Origin: Bacteroidota bacterium
GTDB taxonomy: Bacteria > Bacteroidota > Bacteroidia > UKL13-3
Length of the DNA stretch: 64,000 nucleotides
Reading direction: 5' to 3'
Assembly: GCA_947457395.1 (NCBI GenBank)
Contig: CANGVA010000006.1
Span: forward strand, 62,001-126,000
In this document: positions 10,023 to 18,295 of the stretch, in pieces
How positions within the stretch are numbered: position 1 is the first letter of the stretch
Layout of the letters: the number at the start of each line of letters is the position of its first letter
Position numbers and translations under genes: made by a program
The notes under the pieces: model-generated
What the model saw: the letters and a program-made list of their open reading frames with translations, nothing else
Told to the model about the DNA's origin: nothing
The model's database searches: none

Positions 10023-10697
10023 ATGACCGATTTATTATTGCAAGCTACCGTTCAGGTTGTGCCAGCAGAGCAGGAAGGATTATCCGTGCTGGGCCTTATT
10101 CTTAAAGGTGGATGGATTATGGTTCCCATCCTGTTTCTGTCTTTGGTTTCTGTTTTTCTGATGATCGAAAGAAGTTTATTTATCAGTAAAGCCAGTAAAA
10201 TTGACGTGAATCTGGTAAACAACGTAAAAGATTTATTGCATAAAGAAGACATCAAAGGGGCCATGACCTATTGCGAGCGTATTGGATCCCCATTTGCTGT
10301 TATTGTTCATAAAGGACTTTCGCGTTTGGGTTCTCCCATCAGAGATATTGAAAGTGCCATTGAAAATACGGCACGTGTTGAAGTGTATAAAATGGAGAAG
10401 AATGTAAACCTACTTGCAGCCATTGCTGCACTTGCACCCATGTTTGGTTTCTTGGGTACCGTAATTGGAATGATTCGCGCGTTCTATGATATCTCGCTTG
10501 CCGATAATATCAGCATTGGTGTTATTTCAAGTGGTATTTATGTAAAAATGATTACCTCAGCTGCGGGTCTTATTGTGGGTGTAGTTGCTTATATCTTCTA
10601 CACTTATCTCAATACCCGAATTGAAAGGGTTGTAAATAAAATGGAGGTAACGGCTATTGAGTTTATGGATATTCTATATAAACCTGTTGTAAAATGA
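10023..10697 (+). CDS. MotA/TolQ/ExbB proton channel family protein
   Basis: Membrane stator subunit that converts proton flow into work at the outer membrane, for TonB-type or Tol-type systems. I chose the ATG at 10023 (MTDLLLQATVQVV); an in-frame ATG at 9978 would add 15 residues. One membrane helix lies near residues 27-48. Two more, at about 120-145 and 170-192, frame the ExbB-type segments LAPMFGFLGTVIGMI and ITSAAGLIVGVVAY. The ExbD-like gene overlaps its stop by four bases (ATGA), a strong sign of coupled translation. No TonB, TolA or TolB gene lies nearby, so Tol and Ton roles cannot be separated. Confidence 0.88.
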   Translation: MTDLLLQATVQVVPAEQEGLSVLGLILKGGWIMVPILFLSLVSVFLMIERSLFISKASKIDVNLVNNVKDLLHKEDIKGAMTYCERIGSPFAVIVHKGLSRLGSPIRDIESAIENTARVEVYKMEKNVNLLAAIAALAPMFGFLGTVIGMIRAFYDISLADNISIGVISSGIYVKMITSAAGLIVGVVAYIFYTYLNTRIERVVNKMEVTAIEFMDILYKPVVK

Positions 10698-11101
10698 ATT
10701 TCAGAAAAAAGAAATATGTACATGCAGAAGTACAGGCAGGCGCATTGTCTGATATCCTGTTTTTTCTGATGCTGTTTTTTCTGATTATTTCAACACTTGC
10801 CAGCCCCAATGCTATTAAATTATTGCTACCCAAAGCCAAAACAGGTCAGTCAATCCCCAATCAGATTATCAATGTATCCATTTCTGCCGATTTGAAATAT
10901 TTTATTGATAAAGGAGAGGTAACCCTGGATCAGCTTGAAAGTGCCATCCTTTCAAAAGCCTCTTCACTTCAAAATCCTTCCATCGTACTGCGGATGGATA
11001 AAAGTATTTCTGTAGAAAGTATGATTTATGTAATTGATGTGCTTAATAGGGCAAAAGTACCTGTGGTGGTAGCGGTAGATAAGCCAGCAGCAGGCGAGTA
11101 G
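10694..11101 (+). CDS. ExbD/TolR family biopolymer transport protein
   Basis: Partner of the ExbB-like protein, 135 residues. A single membrane helix at about residues 18-38 begins with SDILFFLMLFFLI, whose Asp is the conserved proton-carrying residue of the family. The rest is a small periplasmic domain. Its ATG overlaps the stop of the ExbB-like gene by four bases. The OmpA-family gene follows 103 bases later on the same strand and may supply the peptidoglycan-binding partner, in a Pal-like role; that link is inference from position. Confidence 0.88.
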   Translation: MNFRKKKYVHAEVQAGALSDILFFLMLFFLIISTLASPNAIKLLLPKAKTGQSIPNQIINVSISADLKYFIDKGEVTLDQLESAILSKASSLQNPSIVLRMDKSISVESMIYVIDVLNRAKVPVVVAVDKPAAGE

Positions 11102-11204
11102 TGTAGCTGTGCAAAATGCTATACATACCTCCTTTGTTCTGAATAAGTAAGGCTTCGCATCACCTCATTTAATTTGTTATTTGCCCACGTAAATATTCAT
11201 ACAT

Positions 11205-12188
11205 ATGAAATCCTATATTATTTTGCTGTTTTCATTATTAGTTGTTGTAACAACAACCAGGGCCCAGCTGGATCCCAAAACACCCTACGAAGAACCAAAA
11301 ACATTTAAAGAGAAATCCTATAACTTTTTTCTTTCAAAAAGGCTTAAGCGAGCTATACATCAGCGTGATTCGTTGAATGATTTGGTTATAGCTTTTAATA
11401 AAGATACGGCAGAAAGGGGGCGCAATTACCGTTACCTCGACTCAGTTTTTAGAGAACTTACAGCCAGATATAATGATTGTAACGAAAAAAATAATGCATT
11501 AAAAAGCCAGTATGCTGAGTTGAATGCCAGGTATAATGAATTAATGAAGAAGAGCCTGAGTGAAGCTGAGCGCTTGAATAATGCACTCAAAATTAAGTCA
11601 GAGGAACTCACACAAAAGTCTGATGAATTGGAAAAACAGCGTAAGTTGCTTGAACAGCGCGAACGCAGATTGGCCGAGCTTGAGGCAACCCTCAGGGCAA
11701 AAGACTCTATTACTAATGCAATTAATGATTTGGTTAAAAAAGCATTACTGGGCTTTAACTCCGATGAGATTTCCGTTGAAATGAAAAATGGAAAAGTATA
11801 CGTATCGTTAAGTGATAAATTACTTTTTAAATCAGGTAGCGCAGAAGTAGAAGACAAAGGTAAACAGGCCTTGAAGAAACTTTCTGAGGTGTTAAATAAA
11901 AACAATGAAATTGATGTCGATATAGAAGGTCATACAGATAATGTACCGATTAAAACAGCTCGCTATGAAGATAATTGGGATTTAAGTGTGCATCGCGCCA
12001 CCAATATTGTTCGTACATTACAGGAGGAGTATGGTGTAAGTCCTAAACGTTTGACTGCCGTTGGTAAAGGGGAGTATATGCCAAAAGCTAGCAATGAAAC
12101 AGCCGAAGGCAGAGCCAAGAACAGAAGAACCGAGATTGTGCTTTCACCTAAACTTGATGAGTTATTTAAACTTATTAATAAAAGGTAA
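11205..12188 (+). CDS. OmpA family peptidoglycan-binding protein with coiled coil
   Basis: Envelope protein of 327 residues that probably anchors to peptidoglycan. It has a Sec signal peptide (MKSYIILLFSLLVVVTTTRAQ) and a long coiled coil at about residues 85-165, rich in Glu, Lys and Leu heptads. A C-terminal OmpA domain starts at about residue 195, with the binding motifs IEGHTDNVPI, WDLSVHRA and AKNRRTEIVLSP. It shares this design with the lipoprotein at 43559, but here the N-terminus has no lipobox cysteine. A strong terminator follows. It may be transcribed with the ExbB/ExbD pair. Confidence 0.87.
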   Translation: MKSYIILLFSLLVVVTTTRAQLDPKTPYEEPKTFKEKSYNFFLSKRLKRAIHQRDSLNDLVIAFNKDTAERGRNYRYLDSVFRELTARYNDCNEKNNALKSQYAELNARYNELMKKSLSEAERLNNALKIKSEELTQKSDELEKQRKLLEQRERRLAELEATLRAKDSITNAINDLVKKALLGFNSDEISVEMKNGKVYVSLSDKLLFKSGSAEVEDKGKQALKKLSEVLNKNNEIDVDIEGHTDNVPIKTARYEDNWDLSVHRATNIVRTLQEEYGVSPKRLTAVGKGEYMPKASNETAEGRAKNRRTEIVLSPKLDELFKLINKR

Positions 12189-12203
12189 CAATATGAATTT
12201 TTT

Positions 12204-12237
12204 AAAAAAACAGCCTGTGTTTGCAGGCTGTTTTTTT
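12204..12237 (+). terminator. Intrinsic terminator after the OmpA-family gene
   Basis: A 14-base-pair stem pairs 12204-12217 with 12224-12237. It has a GC-containing top (CAGCCTG/CAGGCTG), a six-base loop, and seven T in the 3' arm. Confidence 0.9.
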
Positions 12238-12369
12238 ATGTACAGAATAGCAATACAGCAAGCATAATAAGGTCTGTATGGTATGGTTTCAAACTCAAAT
12301 ATGGTAAAGTAAAAACTAAAGCGCATATTTGAATCCTAATAGTAAAGATAACCCACAATACAATTGATT

Positions 12370-12849
12370 ATGAAAATTGAATCAAACAAAGTTGTTTCCA
12401 TTCATTATACACTCACAGATAATGCCGGAACAGTTCTTGACTCTAGCAGCGGTAAGGATCCGCTTACCTATATTCAGGGAATCGGTAACCTCATAGCCGG
12501 CATGGAAGAAGGGTTGGAAGGGAAAACTGCCGGTGAGAAACTTACAATTAAGGTTAGCCCTGAAAAAGGTTATGGTATCAAGAATCAGGAATTGATACAG
12601 CAGGTTCCGATTGCTGCATTTGGTGGGCAAATGGTAAGTCCGGGTATGCAGTTTGAAGCAGGTTCACAAGAGCAACGTTTTTTAGTAACCGTTACTGAGG
12701 TTAACAATGATACCGTAACCATCGATGGCAACCATCCGTTGGCAGGGGTTGAATTAAACTTTGATGTAGAGGTAATTACCATCAGAGAAGCAACGGCTGA
12801 GGAGCTGGATCATGGCCATGTTCACAGCCCTGGTGGCCATCACCATTAA
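12370..12849 (+). CDS. FKBP-type peptidyl-prolyl isomerase, SlyD-like
   Basis: Prolyl isomerase and chaperone of about 159 residues. I chose the ATG at 12370 (MKIESNKVVSIHYTL) over an in-frame TTG two codons earlier. The FKBP core is interrupted by an insert-in-flap domain at about residues 68-125, as in SlyD. Family motifs include GIGNLIAGMEEGLEG and GNHPLAGVELNFDV. The tail HGHVHSPGGHHH is histidine-rich, as in SlyD proteins that bind nickel, so a metal role is possible. It has no signal peptide and is probably cytoplasmic. Confidence 0.92.
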   Translation: MKIESNKVVSIHYTLTDNAGTVLDSSSGKDPLTYIQGIGNLIAGMEEGLEGKTAGEKLTIKVSPEKGYGIKNQELIQQVPIAAFGGQMVSPGMQFEAGSQEQRFLVTVTEVNNDTVTIDGNHPLAGVELNFDVEVITIREATAEELDHGHVHSPGGHHH

Positions 12850-12945
12850 TTTTACTACTCCCAATATTTAACCTTAAAAGCCTGTAAATATATAATTTAC
12901 AAGATTTCTGGTATGGTACAATTTATTCATTTCTTTTATCCAATA

Positions 12946-12977
12946 TTCGACATGTTTCACAGAATCTTATATATTTG
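12946..12977 (+). promoter_or_regulatory. Promoter of the WG-repeat gene
   Basis: A perfect -7 box, TATATTTG, at 12970-12977. At the usual 20-base spacing upstream lies TTCG (12946-12949), a weak match to the TTTG -33 element. Transcription would start about 12 bases before the ATG at 12993. Confidence 0.5.
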
Positions 12978-12992
12978 GCCAAATTTTTTGTA

Positions 12993-13385
12993 ATGAGATA
13001 TTGTTTACTCATCATTTTTGTATTTGCTTTCGCCACCCTTGGTTTCAGTCAGAAAAAAGGCAAACCCAAAACGGGTTATGATAAAATACATCCTTTTAAA
13101 AATGGTATTGCTAAAGTAGAAAAGGATGGTAAGGAAGGTTTTATCAATACCGGAGGCGAGGAATTTGTACCCTGTAAATACGATGCAATTTATCCCTGGG
13201 AGAAAGGCAGGGCCAAAGTAGAGATAGCTAATAAATATGGATTTATAAATGAACAGGGAGAAGAGTATATTCCTGTTAAATATGACTTTATAGGTTCTTT
13301 TAAAAATGGGTTGGCCATTGTTTCATTAGGAGGCCGCAGGGGTATTATCAATGAAGTAGGAGAAGAGGTGGTGCCACTTGAGTGA
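12993..13385 (+). CDS. Secreted WG-repeat protein
   Basis: Small exported protein of 130 residues, function unknown. I chose the ATG at 12993, which begins a signal peptide (MRYCLLIIFVFAFATLGFSQ); a TTG 18 bases earlier overlaps the -7 promoter box and is unlikely. After the signal it carries about three WG-type repeats of roughly 26 residues. Each has the pattern KNG-AKVE-GK-GFIN--GEE--P-KYD, and the last is GRRGIINEVGEEVVPLE. Such repeats are common in secreted Bacteroidota proteins. The stop lies two bases from the convergent photolyase stop. Confidence 0.82.
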   Translation: MRYCLLIIFVFAFATLGFSQKKGKPKTGYDKIHPFKNGIAKVEKDGKEGFINTGGEEFVPCKYDAIYPWEKGRAKVEIANKYGFINEQGEEYIPVKYDFIGSFKNGLAIVSLGGRRGIINEVGEEVVPLE

Positions 13386-13387
13386 GC

Positions 13388-14770
13388 TCATTTTATTGAT
13401 TCCTTAAATCTGTTCTCGGCAATCTTCATTGATTCTTCTAAATCCACTATTGGTTTATGTGCGGCTGAAAGGTAGCCATCTTTATCAAGCCAGTATTTGC
13501 GATACATACCAGATTTATCATATGTATCTGCTTGCTTGTCAATATTAAAGTATCTGAATATGCGGGCATCATTCCCTACACCTGCAATATAGGCCCAATT
13601 GCCATAATTGCTGCATGCGTCATAATCAATTAATACCGATTCAAACCAGGCTGCTCCCCACAACCAGTTTATGCCAAGGTTTTTGCATAGAAAACTTGCC
13701 ACATTTTGCCTGCCCCTGTTGCTCATAAATCCTGTGTGAAGCAATTCCCTCATATTGGCATCAATAAATGGGAAGCCGGTTTTACCCAGTCTCCATTTTT
13801 CAAATAATTCAATATCTTCAACCCAAGAGATGGATTGATTTTTAATACCTTCTTTTTTGAAGTAAGCAGCACCAAATTTGCGCATAGAAAATCGAAAAAA
13901 ATCCCGCCACAATAATTCAAACAACAGCCAGTAGGTAGAGTCATTTTTTACCTGAGTCGATTCAAATACTTTAAGTTCATCCATTACGCGTGCAGGACTT
14001 AAGCAGCCCGAAGCAAGCCAAGGTGAAAAGTGGCTGCTGAAATCACTACCCAGAAGCCCGTTTCTGGTTTCTTTATAGGTTGCTACCAGCTTTGTTTCCC
14101 AAAAATAGTACTGTAAGCGTTTGAGTGCGGCAGTTTCCCCACCGGCAAACAAGTAATCCCTGTCTACATGCTCTTCTTTATCAAAACCCAGCGCTTGAAG
14201 GTTGCAAGTTAATTTCGGTAAATTATGCGGTATGACACTCAATTTCCTTATTTCAGATAAAGATGTTCTGTAAACGGCTTTTCTTTCAACTGCCTTTCTA
14301 AAATCCGTGAATAATTCAGGTATATTATTTTTTGTAAAAGGCAGTTCATCCGGGTGCAAAAGTGTATTGCCCCAAAATAATTTGAGTTCAATTTTTTCTT
14401 TTAGTAGTTTATCTGCCAGCGCTTTTTGTTCCTGTTGTTCTTCGTATGCGGGTTCATCATGCGCAACTACCTGATGTATCTGCAATTTCCTGCATAATGC
14501 GGGTATGGTATCAACAGGGTTACCAATTGTAATAATCAGATCACCACCAATTTTACGCAATTTGGTTCGTAGCTCCTCCACGCTTTCCATCATAAACCGA
14601 GCCCTGAATGCGCCTATTCTTCTGAAACCAAATTTATTTTTTTTAAAATGTTCCGGATTGAAATTGTACATGCCAATCATTCTCGTGCCATTTTCTGCAG
14701 CTGTTTGCAGCGGTTCATGGTCATGCAAACGCAGGTCGTTTCTAAAGTATACCAGGATGTTTTGATGCAT
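13388..14770 (-). CDS. Cryptochrome/photolyase family protein, CRY-DASH type
   Basis: Blue-light flavoprotein that repairs cyclobutane pyrimidine dimers, or senses light. CRY-DASH proteins mainly repair single-stranded DNA. The ATG at 14770 (MHQNILVYFRNDLRLHDHEPL) is right for the family; an in-frame ATG at 14833 would reach across the neighbour's start. The protein has 460 residues. The N-terminal photolyase fold is followed by FAD-binding motifs: LLWRDFFRF, GFPFIDANMREL, GRQNVASFL and the CRY-DASH-like SNYGNWAYIAGVGNDAR. It is divergent from the YheT-like gene by 45 bases. Confidence 0.93.
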   Translation of the reverse strand: MHQNILVYFRNDLRLHDHEPLQTAAENGTRMIGMYNFNPEHFKKNKFGFRRIGAFRARFMMESVEELRTKLRKIGGDLIITIGNPVDTIPALCRKLQIHQVVAHDEPAYEEQQEQKALADKLLKEKIELKLFWGNTLLHPDELPFTKNNIPELFTDFRKAVERKAVYRTSLSEIRKLSVIPHNLPKLTCNLQALGFDKEEHVDRDYLFAGGETAALKRLQYYFWETKLVATYKETRNGLLGSDFSSHFSPWLASGCLSPARVMDELKVFESTQVKNDSTYWLLFELLWRDFFRFSMRKFGAAYFKKEGIKNQSISWVEDIELFEKWRLGKTGFPFIDANMRELLHTGFMSNRGRQNVASFLCKNLGINWLWGAAWFESVLIDYDACSNYGNWAYIAGVGNDARIFRYFNIDKQADTYDKSGMYRKYWLDKDGYLSAAHKPIVDLEESMKIAENRFKESIK

Positions 14771-14806
14771 GCATACAATAACCACGCTAAGCTGTGTTTT
14801 GTTTAA

Positions 14807-14814
14807 TACCTTTG
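14807..14814 (+). promoter_or_regulatory. Possible -7 promoter box directly before the YheT-like start
   Basis: TACCTTTG matches the Bacteroidota -7 consensus exactly and ends one base before the ATG at 14816. No good -33 element is present at the usual distance. If used, the mRNA would be nearly or fully leaderless. Confidence 0.35.
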
Positions 14815-14815
14815 C

Positions 14816-15790
14816 ATGGTGCCACAAATACAATCTTCATTTGCCACTAATGGTTTGTTTGCCAACAAACACTTTTCAACCATTTATCCGGCATTATTCA
14901 GAAAGGTAAGACTCATATACAAGAGAAAGCGAATGGAAACACCGGATGGCGATTTTTTTGATGCAGATTTGCTTACCGGTAGTGGTCAAAATCATTTGTT
15001 ATTGATGCATGGCTTGGAAGGTAGCAGTGCTTCCGGTTATATAATGGGAATGGCAGATAGTTTTAACCGGCAGGGATTCCATGTTCATGCACTTAATTTC
15101 AGATCTTGCAGCGGTGAGATGAACCGCAAGGCTATATCCTATCATTCAGGCTTTACGGCCGATGTCAGATGGTATATCCTACAACTCCTAATAAATGAAC
15201 CCAAGGCACGCATTTATTTATGTGGTTTTAGTTTAGGTGGTAATGCATTGCTAAAATATCTGGCAGAAGAGGGTGCGGGTATAGCCCCACAGATAATAGC
15301 AGCCTGTGCATTTTCTGTACCGGTTGATCTGGCTTCTTCTGCTGAGGTTTTGGCAAGCAGAGAGAACAAAGTGTATATGCAGCGATTTTTATATAGCCTA
15401 AAAAGTAAAATAAAACAGAAAGCGGCATTATTCCCTAAGCAGATTGATGCTTCATACCTGAGTGGGGTAAATAACTTTCGCGATTTTGATAATCATTACA
15501 CAGCACCATTACATGGTTATGTAGATGCCGCAGACTACTGGGAGCAATGCAGCAGTAAATTTGTATTACATCGGATAACTATTCCGGTATTGCTGCTTAA
15601 TGCAGTAAATGATCCGTTTCTGCATCCCTCCTGTTTCCCTCAGGCCCATGAGCTTAATCAGGCAAATATTTTTTTAGAATACCCTGCTAATGGCGGACAT
15701 GTTGGGTTTAAAACAGGATGGAACGGTACTTATTGGATAGAACAAAGGGCTGCAGACTTTTTTAAAACCATTTCAGCATATGATGAATAA
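14816..15790 (+). CDS. Alpha/beta hydrolase, YheT family
   Basis: Predicted serine hydrolase of 324 residues; the substrate is unknown. The start shows the YheT-type N-terminus, with FANKHFSTIYPALFRKV at about residues 16-32. The nucleophile elbow GFSLGGNALLKYL is near residue 139, the oxyanion-side motif HGLEGSSASGY near 64, and the catalytic-His region NGGHVGF near 297. It overlaps the maf start by 11 bases, so the two are probably co-translated. Confidence 0.88.
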   Translation: MVPQIQSSFATNGLFANKHFSTIYPALFRKVRLIYKRKRMETPDGDFFDADLLTGSGQNHLLLMHGLEGSSASGYIMGMADSFNRQGFHVHALNFRSCSGEMNRKAISYHSGFTADVRWYILQLLINEPKARIYLCGFSLGGNALLKYLAEEGAGIAPQIIAACAFSVPVDLASSAEVLASRENKVYMQRFLYSLKSKIKQKAALFPKQIDASYLSGVNNFRDFDNHYTAPLHGYVDAADYWEQCSSKFVLHRITIPVLLLNAVNDPFLHPSCFPQAHELNQANIFLEYPANGGHVGFKTGWNGTYWIEQRAADFFKTISAYDE

Positions 15791-16358
15791 AGAATTAAAA
15801 CTGATTTTAGCTTCCAAATCTCCGCGCAGGCATGAGCTTATAAAGGGAATTGAGGTAAATGCAGAAATAAAAACGTACGAGGTTGACGAATCTTTCCCCG
15901 ATCAATTAAAGGCTGGAGAAATTGCCCTGCATCTGGCAGAGAAAAAAGCCAATGCTTATCCGGATGCATTACTTGAGCATCAAATACTACTCACGGCCGA
16001 CACCATTGTATGGATTAATAACCGGGTACTTAATAAACCTGCAGATGAAAAGGAGGCGTTTGAAATGTTACAAATGCTAAGAGGTGCCAAGCACGAGGTT
16101 TATACCGGTGTTTGTTTGCGATCAAACAACCAGCAGTTTATATTTGTTGAATGCAGTGAGGTTTGGTGCCGCAATATTTCTGATGAGCATATCCATCATT
16201 ATATCAAACAGTACAAACCATTTGATAAGGCAGGAAGTTATGGTATTCAGGATTGGTTTGGATATACAGCCGTTGAAAAAATTAACGGTTGCTTTTTTAA
16301 TGTTATGGGATTGCCTATTGGCAAAGTATATGAATACCTAAGTAAATTTGATTTCTAA
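15780..16358 (+). CDS. maf: Maf family nucleotide pyrophosphatase
   Basis: House-cleaning enzyme that hydrolyses non-canonical or pyrimidine nucleoside triphosphates (dTTP/UTP type). It has 192 residues, normal for the family. The substrate-binding motif ASKSPRR is at residues 11-17, the motif LTADTIVW near 80, and a KAGSYGIQDW segment near 152. Two adjacent ATG codons (15780 and 15783) are both possible starts. It overlaps the upstream hydrolase gene, and its stop overlaps the stop of the convergent MCE gene by three bases. Confidence 0.93.
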   Translation: MMNKELKLILASKSPRRHELIKGIEVNAEIKTYEVDESFPDQLKAGEIALHLAEKKANAYPDALLEHQILLTADTIVWINNRVLNKPADEKEAFEMLQMLRGAKHEVYTGVCLRSNNQQFIFVECSEVWCRNISDEHIHHYIKQYKPFDKAGSYGIQDWFGYTAVEKINGCFFNVMGLPIGKVYEYLSKFDF

Positions 16359-17362
16359 CGGCCTTTATCTTTATCTCTTTTTTCATCGGCTTTGTCTGCC
16401 CGTTTGTTTCCGCCAAAAACAGAGAAGGATACATATCTTCCAGGATATTCCTGCATGTCTTTAAGCAGTGCAGCCAATTCTGCAGATGATTTAGTCAGGT
16501 TATCATATAGTGCTTTGTCGTTAGCCATTTTACCAAGAGAACCTTCGCCCTTATTGATTTTTTCTAAAGTAGTGGCAAATTCTTTCATCACATTTCTTGT
16601 ATGATTAATGGTATTAGCCAAATCGGCAGCCGCAACAGAATCAGTTATGCGTGCTATGTTTTTCAATGAACGCCCAATTGCCTCATTATTATTTTTAAGA
16701 TTTCTGGTAATTTGTTCAATATGCTCAAACATATCCTTTAGCTTATCATATTCTTCTGTTGTAAGCTGGTCAAAACGTGCTGAAATCTGATTAAGGTGAC
16801 TAAGTGTGCCGGAAAAATCATTAATGCCTCTGGCAAGTTTCTGCGTACCGGTTGAGTCAAATACCTCATTCATGCTTTGTAATACCTTGTCAAGCGTTAC
16901 CAGCACTTGTTCGCTCTTATCTTTGAGTGGCGACATCATTTTAGAAACGGAACTGGAGAAAGATTCTTCTATCTCACCAGAAAGTGTGTCTTTATTACCT
17001 AGAATAACTGATGATTCAGATAATTGCAGGTCAATCATTTTGGTACCAAGCAGATCCTGTGAACTGATGAGGGCCTTGGTCCCATTCGGTAATTTGATGG
17101 ATTGATCAACAATTAATGTTACAACAATTTTGCTTGCATCGCCTGCTCGAAGCATACCAATATCTTCTACCTGACCAACCTTAAGGCCATTAATGGTTAC
17201 TTGGGTAGACTTTACAATTCCAGACACGTTATTATAAACAGCGTAGTAAGTATTATATCCTTTAAGCGGGCTATAACCTCTTAAAAAATTATAACCCAAT
17301 ATAAGTATACTTATTCCAAGAATGGAAAAAATACCTACACGTACTTCTCTGCTAATTTTCAC
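16355..17362 (-). CDS. MlaD/MCE family protein
   Basis: Probable substrate-binding part of a lipid transport system at the inner membrane. An N-terminal membrane helix (about residues 9-27) is followed by one MCE domain at about residues 36-115, with the pattern GLKVGQVEDIGML. A long helical C-terminal region of about 200 residues probably forms a coiled-coil extension. The last residues are strongly charged (KRADKADEKRDKDKGR). No ATPase or permease gene (MlaF/MlaE type) lies in the window. The amidase gene is 70 bases upstream on the same strand. Confidence 0.9.
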   Translation of the reverse strand: MKISREVRVGIFSILGISILILGYNFLRGYSPLKGYNTYYAVYNNVSGIVKSTQVTINGLKVGQVEDIGMLRAGDASKIVVTLIVDQSIKLPNGTKALISSQDLLGTKMIDLQLSESSVILGNKDTLSGEIEESFSSSVSKMMSPLKDKSEQVLVTLDKVLQSMNEVFDSTGTQKLARGINDFSGTLSHLNQISARFDQLTTEEYDKLKDMFEHIEQITRNLKNNNEAIGRSLKNIARITDSVAAADLANTINHTRNVMKEFATTLEKINKGEGSLGKMANDKALYDNLTKSSAELAALLKDMQEYPGRYVSFSVFGGNKRADKADEKRDKDKGR

Positions 17363-17379
17363 TATTAATTTCTTTTGGG

Positions 17380-17410
17380 CAAAAATAAACGCAAAAACGG
17401 GTTAAACAAT
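17380..17410 (-). promoter_or_regulatory. Possible promoter of the MCE gene
   Basis: On the minus strand TATTTTTG, a perfect -7 box, lies at 17387-17380. ATTG at 17410-17407 sits 19 bases upstream as a weak -33 element. It could give the MCE gene a transcript apart from the amidase gene. Confidence 0.4.
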
Positions 17411-17432
17411 TATCAAATCAAATATAGAAAGC

Positions 17433-18215
17433 CTATTTAGTTGCTTCTACACGCCTTTTATAATGAGCAACTGCTTTTGCTATGGCACCTGCCAATTCTG
17501 TTTGCCCACTTTCAGAGGTAAGATATGCCCTTTCTTGTTTATTGCTTAAAAATCCGGTTTCTATTAAGATACTTGGCATTTTACTTTTCCATAATACCAT
17601 TAAACCTGCTTGCTTTACCCCCCTGCTTGTTCTGTTAATTTCAGTAAAGTTTTGTTCTACCAGTGAGGCCAATTTCAGGCTTTGCTCCAGATAGGCACTT
17701 TGCATAAATGAAAAATAAATATGTGCTTCAGGTGAGTTGGGGTCAAAACCTTCATATTTTTCCTGATAGTCTTTTTCCAGCAAAATAACCTCATTTTCTC
17801 TTTTAGCTACCTCCAGGTTTCCTTCCGATTTATGCAAACCCATGGAAAAAGTTTCTGTTCCAAATACCTCTGTTTTTTTATTGGCGTTGCAATGTATAGA
17901 CACAAAAAGATCGGCATTGTTCCTGTTTGCAATACCTGCTCTTTCCCATAATTCTACAAAATTATCAGAGTCGCGGGTATACACTACTTTTACATCAGGT
18001 AGCTCAGCCTCAATGGCTTTGCCTACCTTTAAAGCCACTTGCAGGGTAACTTCTTTTTCTTTTGCTCCCCCATACATACACCCCGCATCATGCCCGCCAT
18101 GACCTGCATCTACAATAACGGTACGAACTTTGTTACCAATTAAACCCAATGGTTTATAGGCACATAGCAATGCGGATAAAATTATTATTGAAGCTATGCG
18201 GCTAAATTTCACCAT
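17433..18215 (-). CDS. N-acetylmuramoyl-L-alanine amidase (Amidase_3)
   Basis: Zinc enzyme that cleaves the amide between MurNAc and the stem peptide, used in cell separation and wall turnover. The ATG at 18215 opens a signal peptide (MVKFSRIASIIILSALLCAY); an in-frame ATG at 18245 would add ten residues. The fold motifs are VDAGHGGHDAG (zinc His), SIHCNANKK (zinc His) and IETGFLSNKQE (catalytic Glu), and the acidic zinc ligand lies in the KEKEVTLQVA segment. It is divergent from the LptD-like gene and upstream of the MCE gene. The three form an envelope group. Confidence 0.92.
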   Translation of the reverse strand: MVKFSRIASIIILSALLCAYKPLGLIGNKVRTVIVDAGHGGHDAGCMYGGAKEKEVTLQVALKVGKAIEAELPDVKVVYTRDSDNFVELWERAGIANRNNADLFVSIHCNANKKTEVFGTETFSMGLHKSEGNLEVAKRENEVILLEKDYQEKYEGFDPNSPEAHIYFSFMQSAYLEQSLKLASLVEQNFTEINRTSRGVKQAGLMVLWKSKMPSILIETGFLSNKQERAYLTSESGQTELAGAIAKAVAHYKRRVEATK

Positions 18216-18238
18216 ATTTTTAACTTTAATTAGCTTTG
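18207..18238 (+). promoter_or_regulatory. Promoter of the LptD-like gene
   Basis: TTTC at 18207-18210, 20 bases, then the perfect -7 box TAGCTTTG at 18231-18238. The predicted transcript start near 18242 rules out the in-frame TTG at 18236. It leaves a leader of about 54 bases before the GTG at 18296. Confidence 0.6.
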
Positions 18239-18295
18239 CGGTCATTGGTATTAATACATTACAATTTTAAGCAAACCTCCACAATACTTAAATCA

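Noticed and set aside
11432-11905. A 157-residue minus-strand frame, Ser/Leu-rich
   Set aside because: It is the shadow of the coiled-coil region of the OmpA-family gene; such heptad-rich DNA often leaves the opposite strand open.
12975-12992. TTG start for the WG-repeat protein
   Set aside because: It overlaps the -7 box, and the ATG at 12993 opens the signal peptide.
13388-14770. Reading the photolyase as a CPD photolyase of class I
   Set aside because: The SNYGNWAYIAGVGNDAR region and the LLWRDFFRF motif fit the CRY-DASH group better, although both belong to one superfamily.
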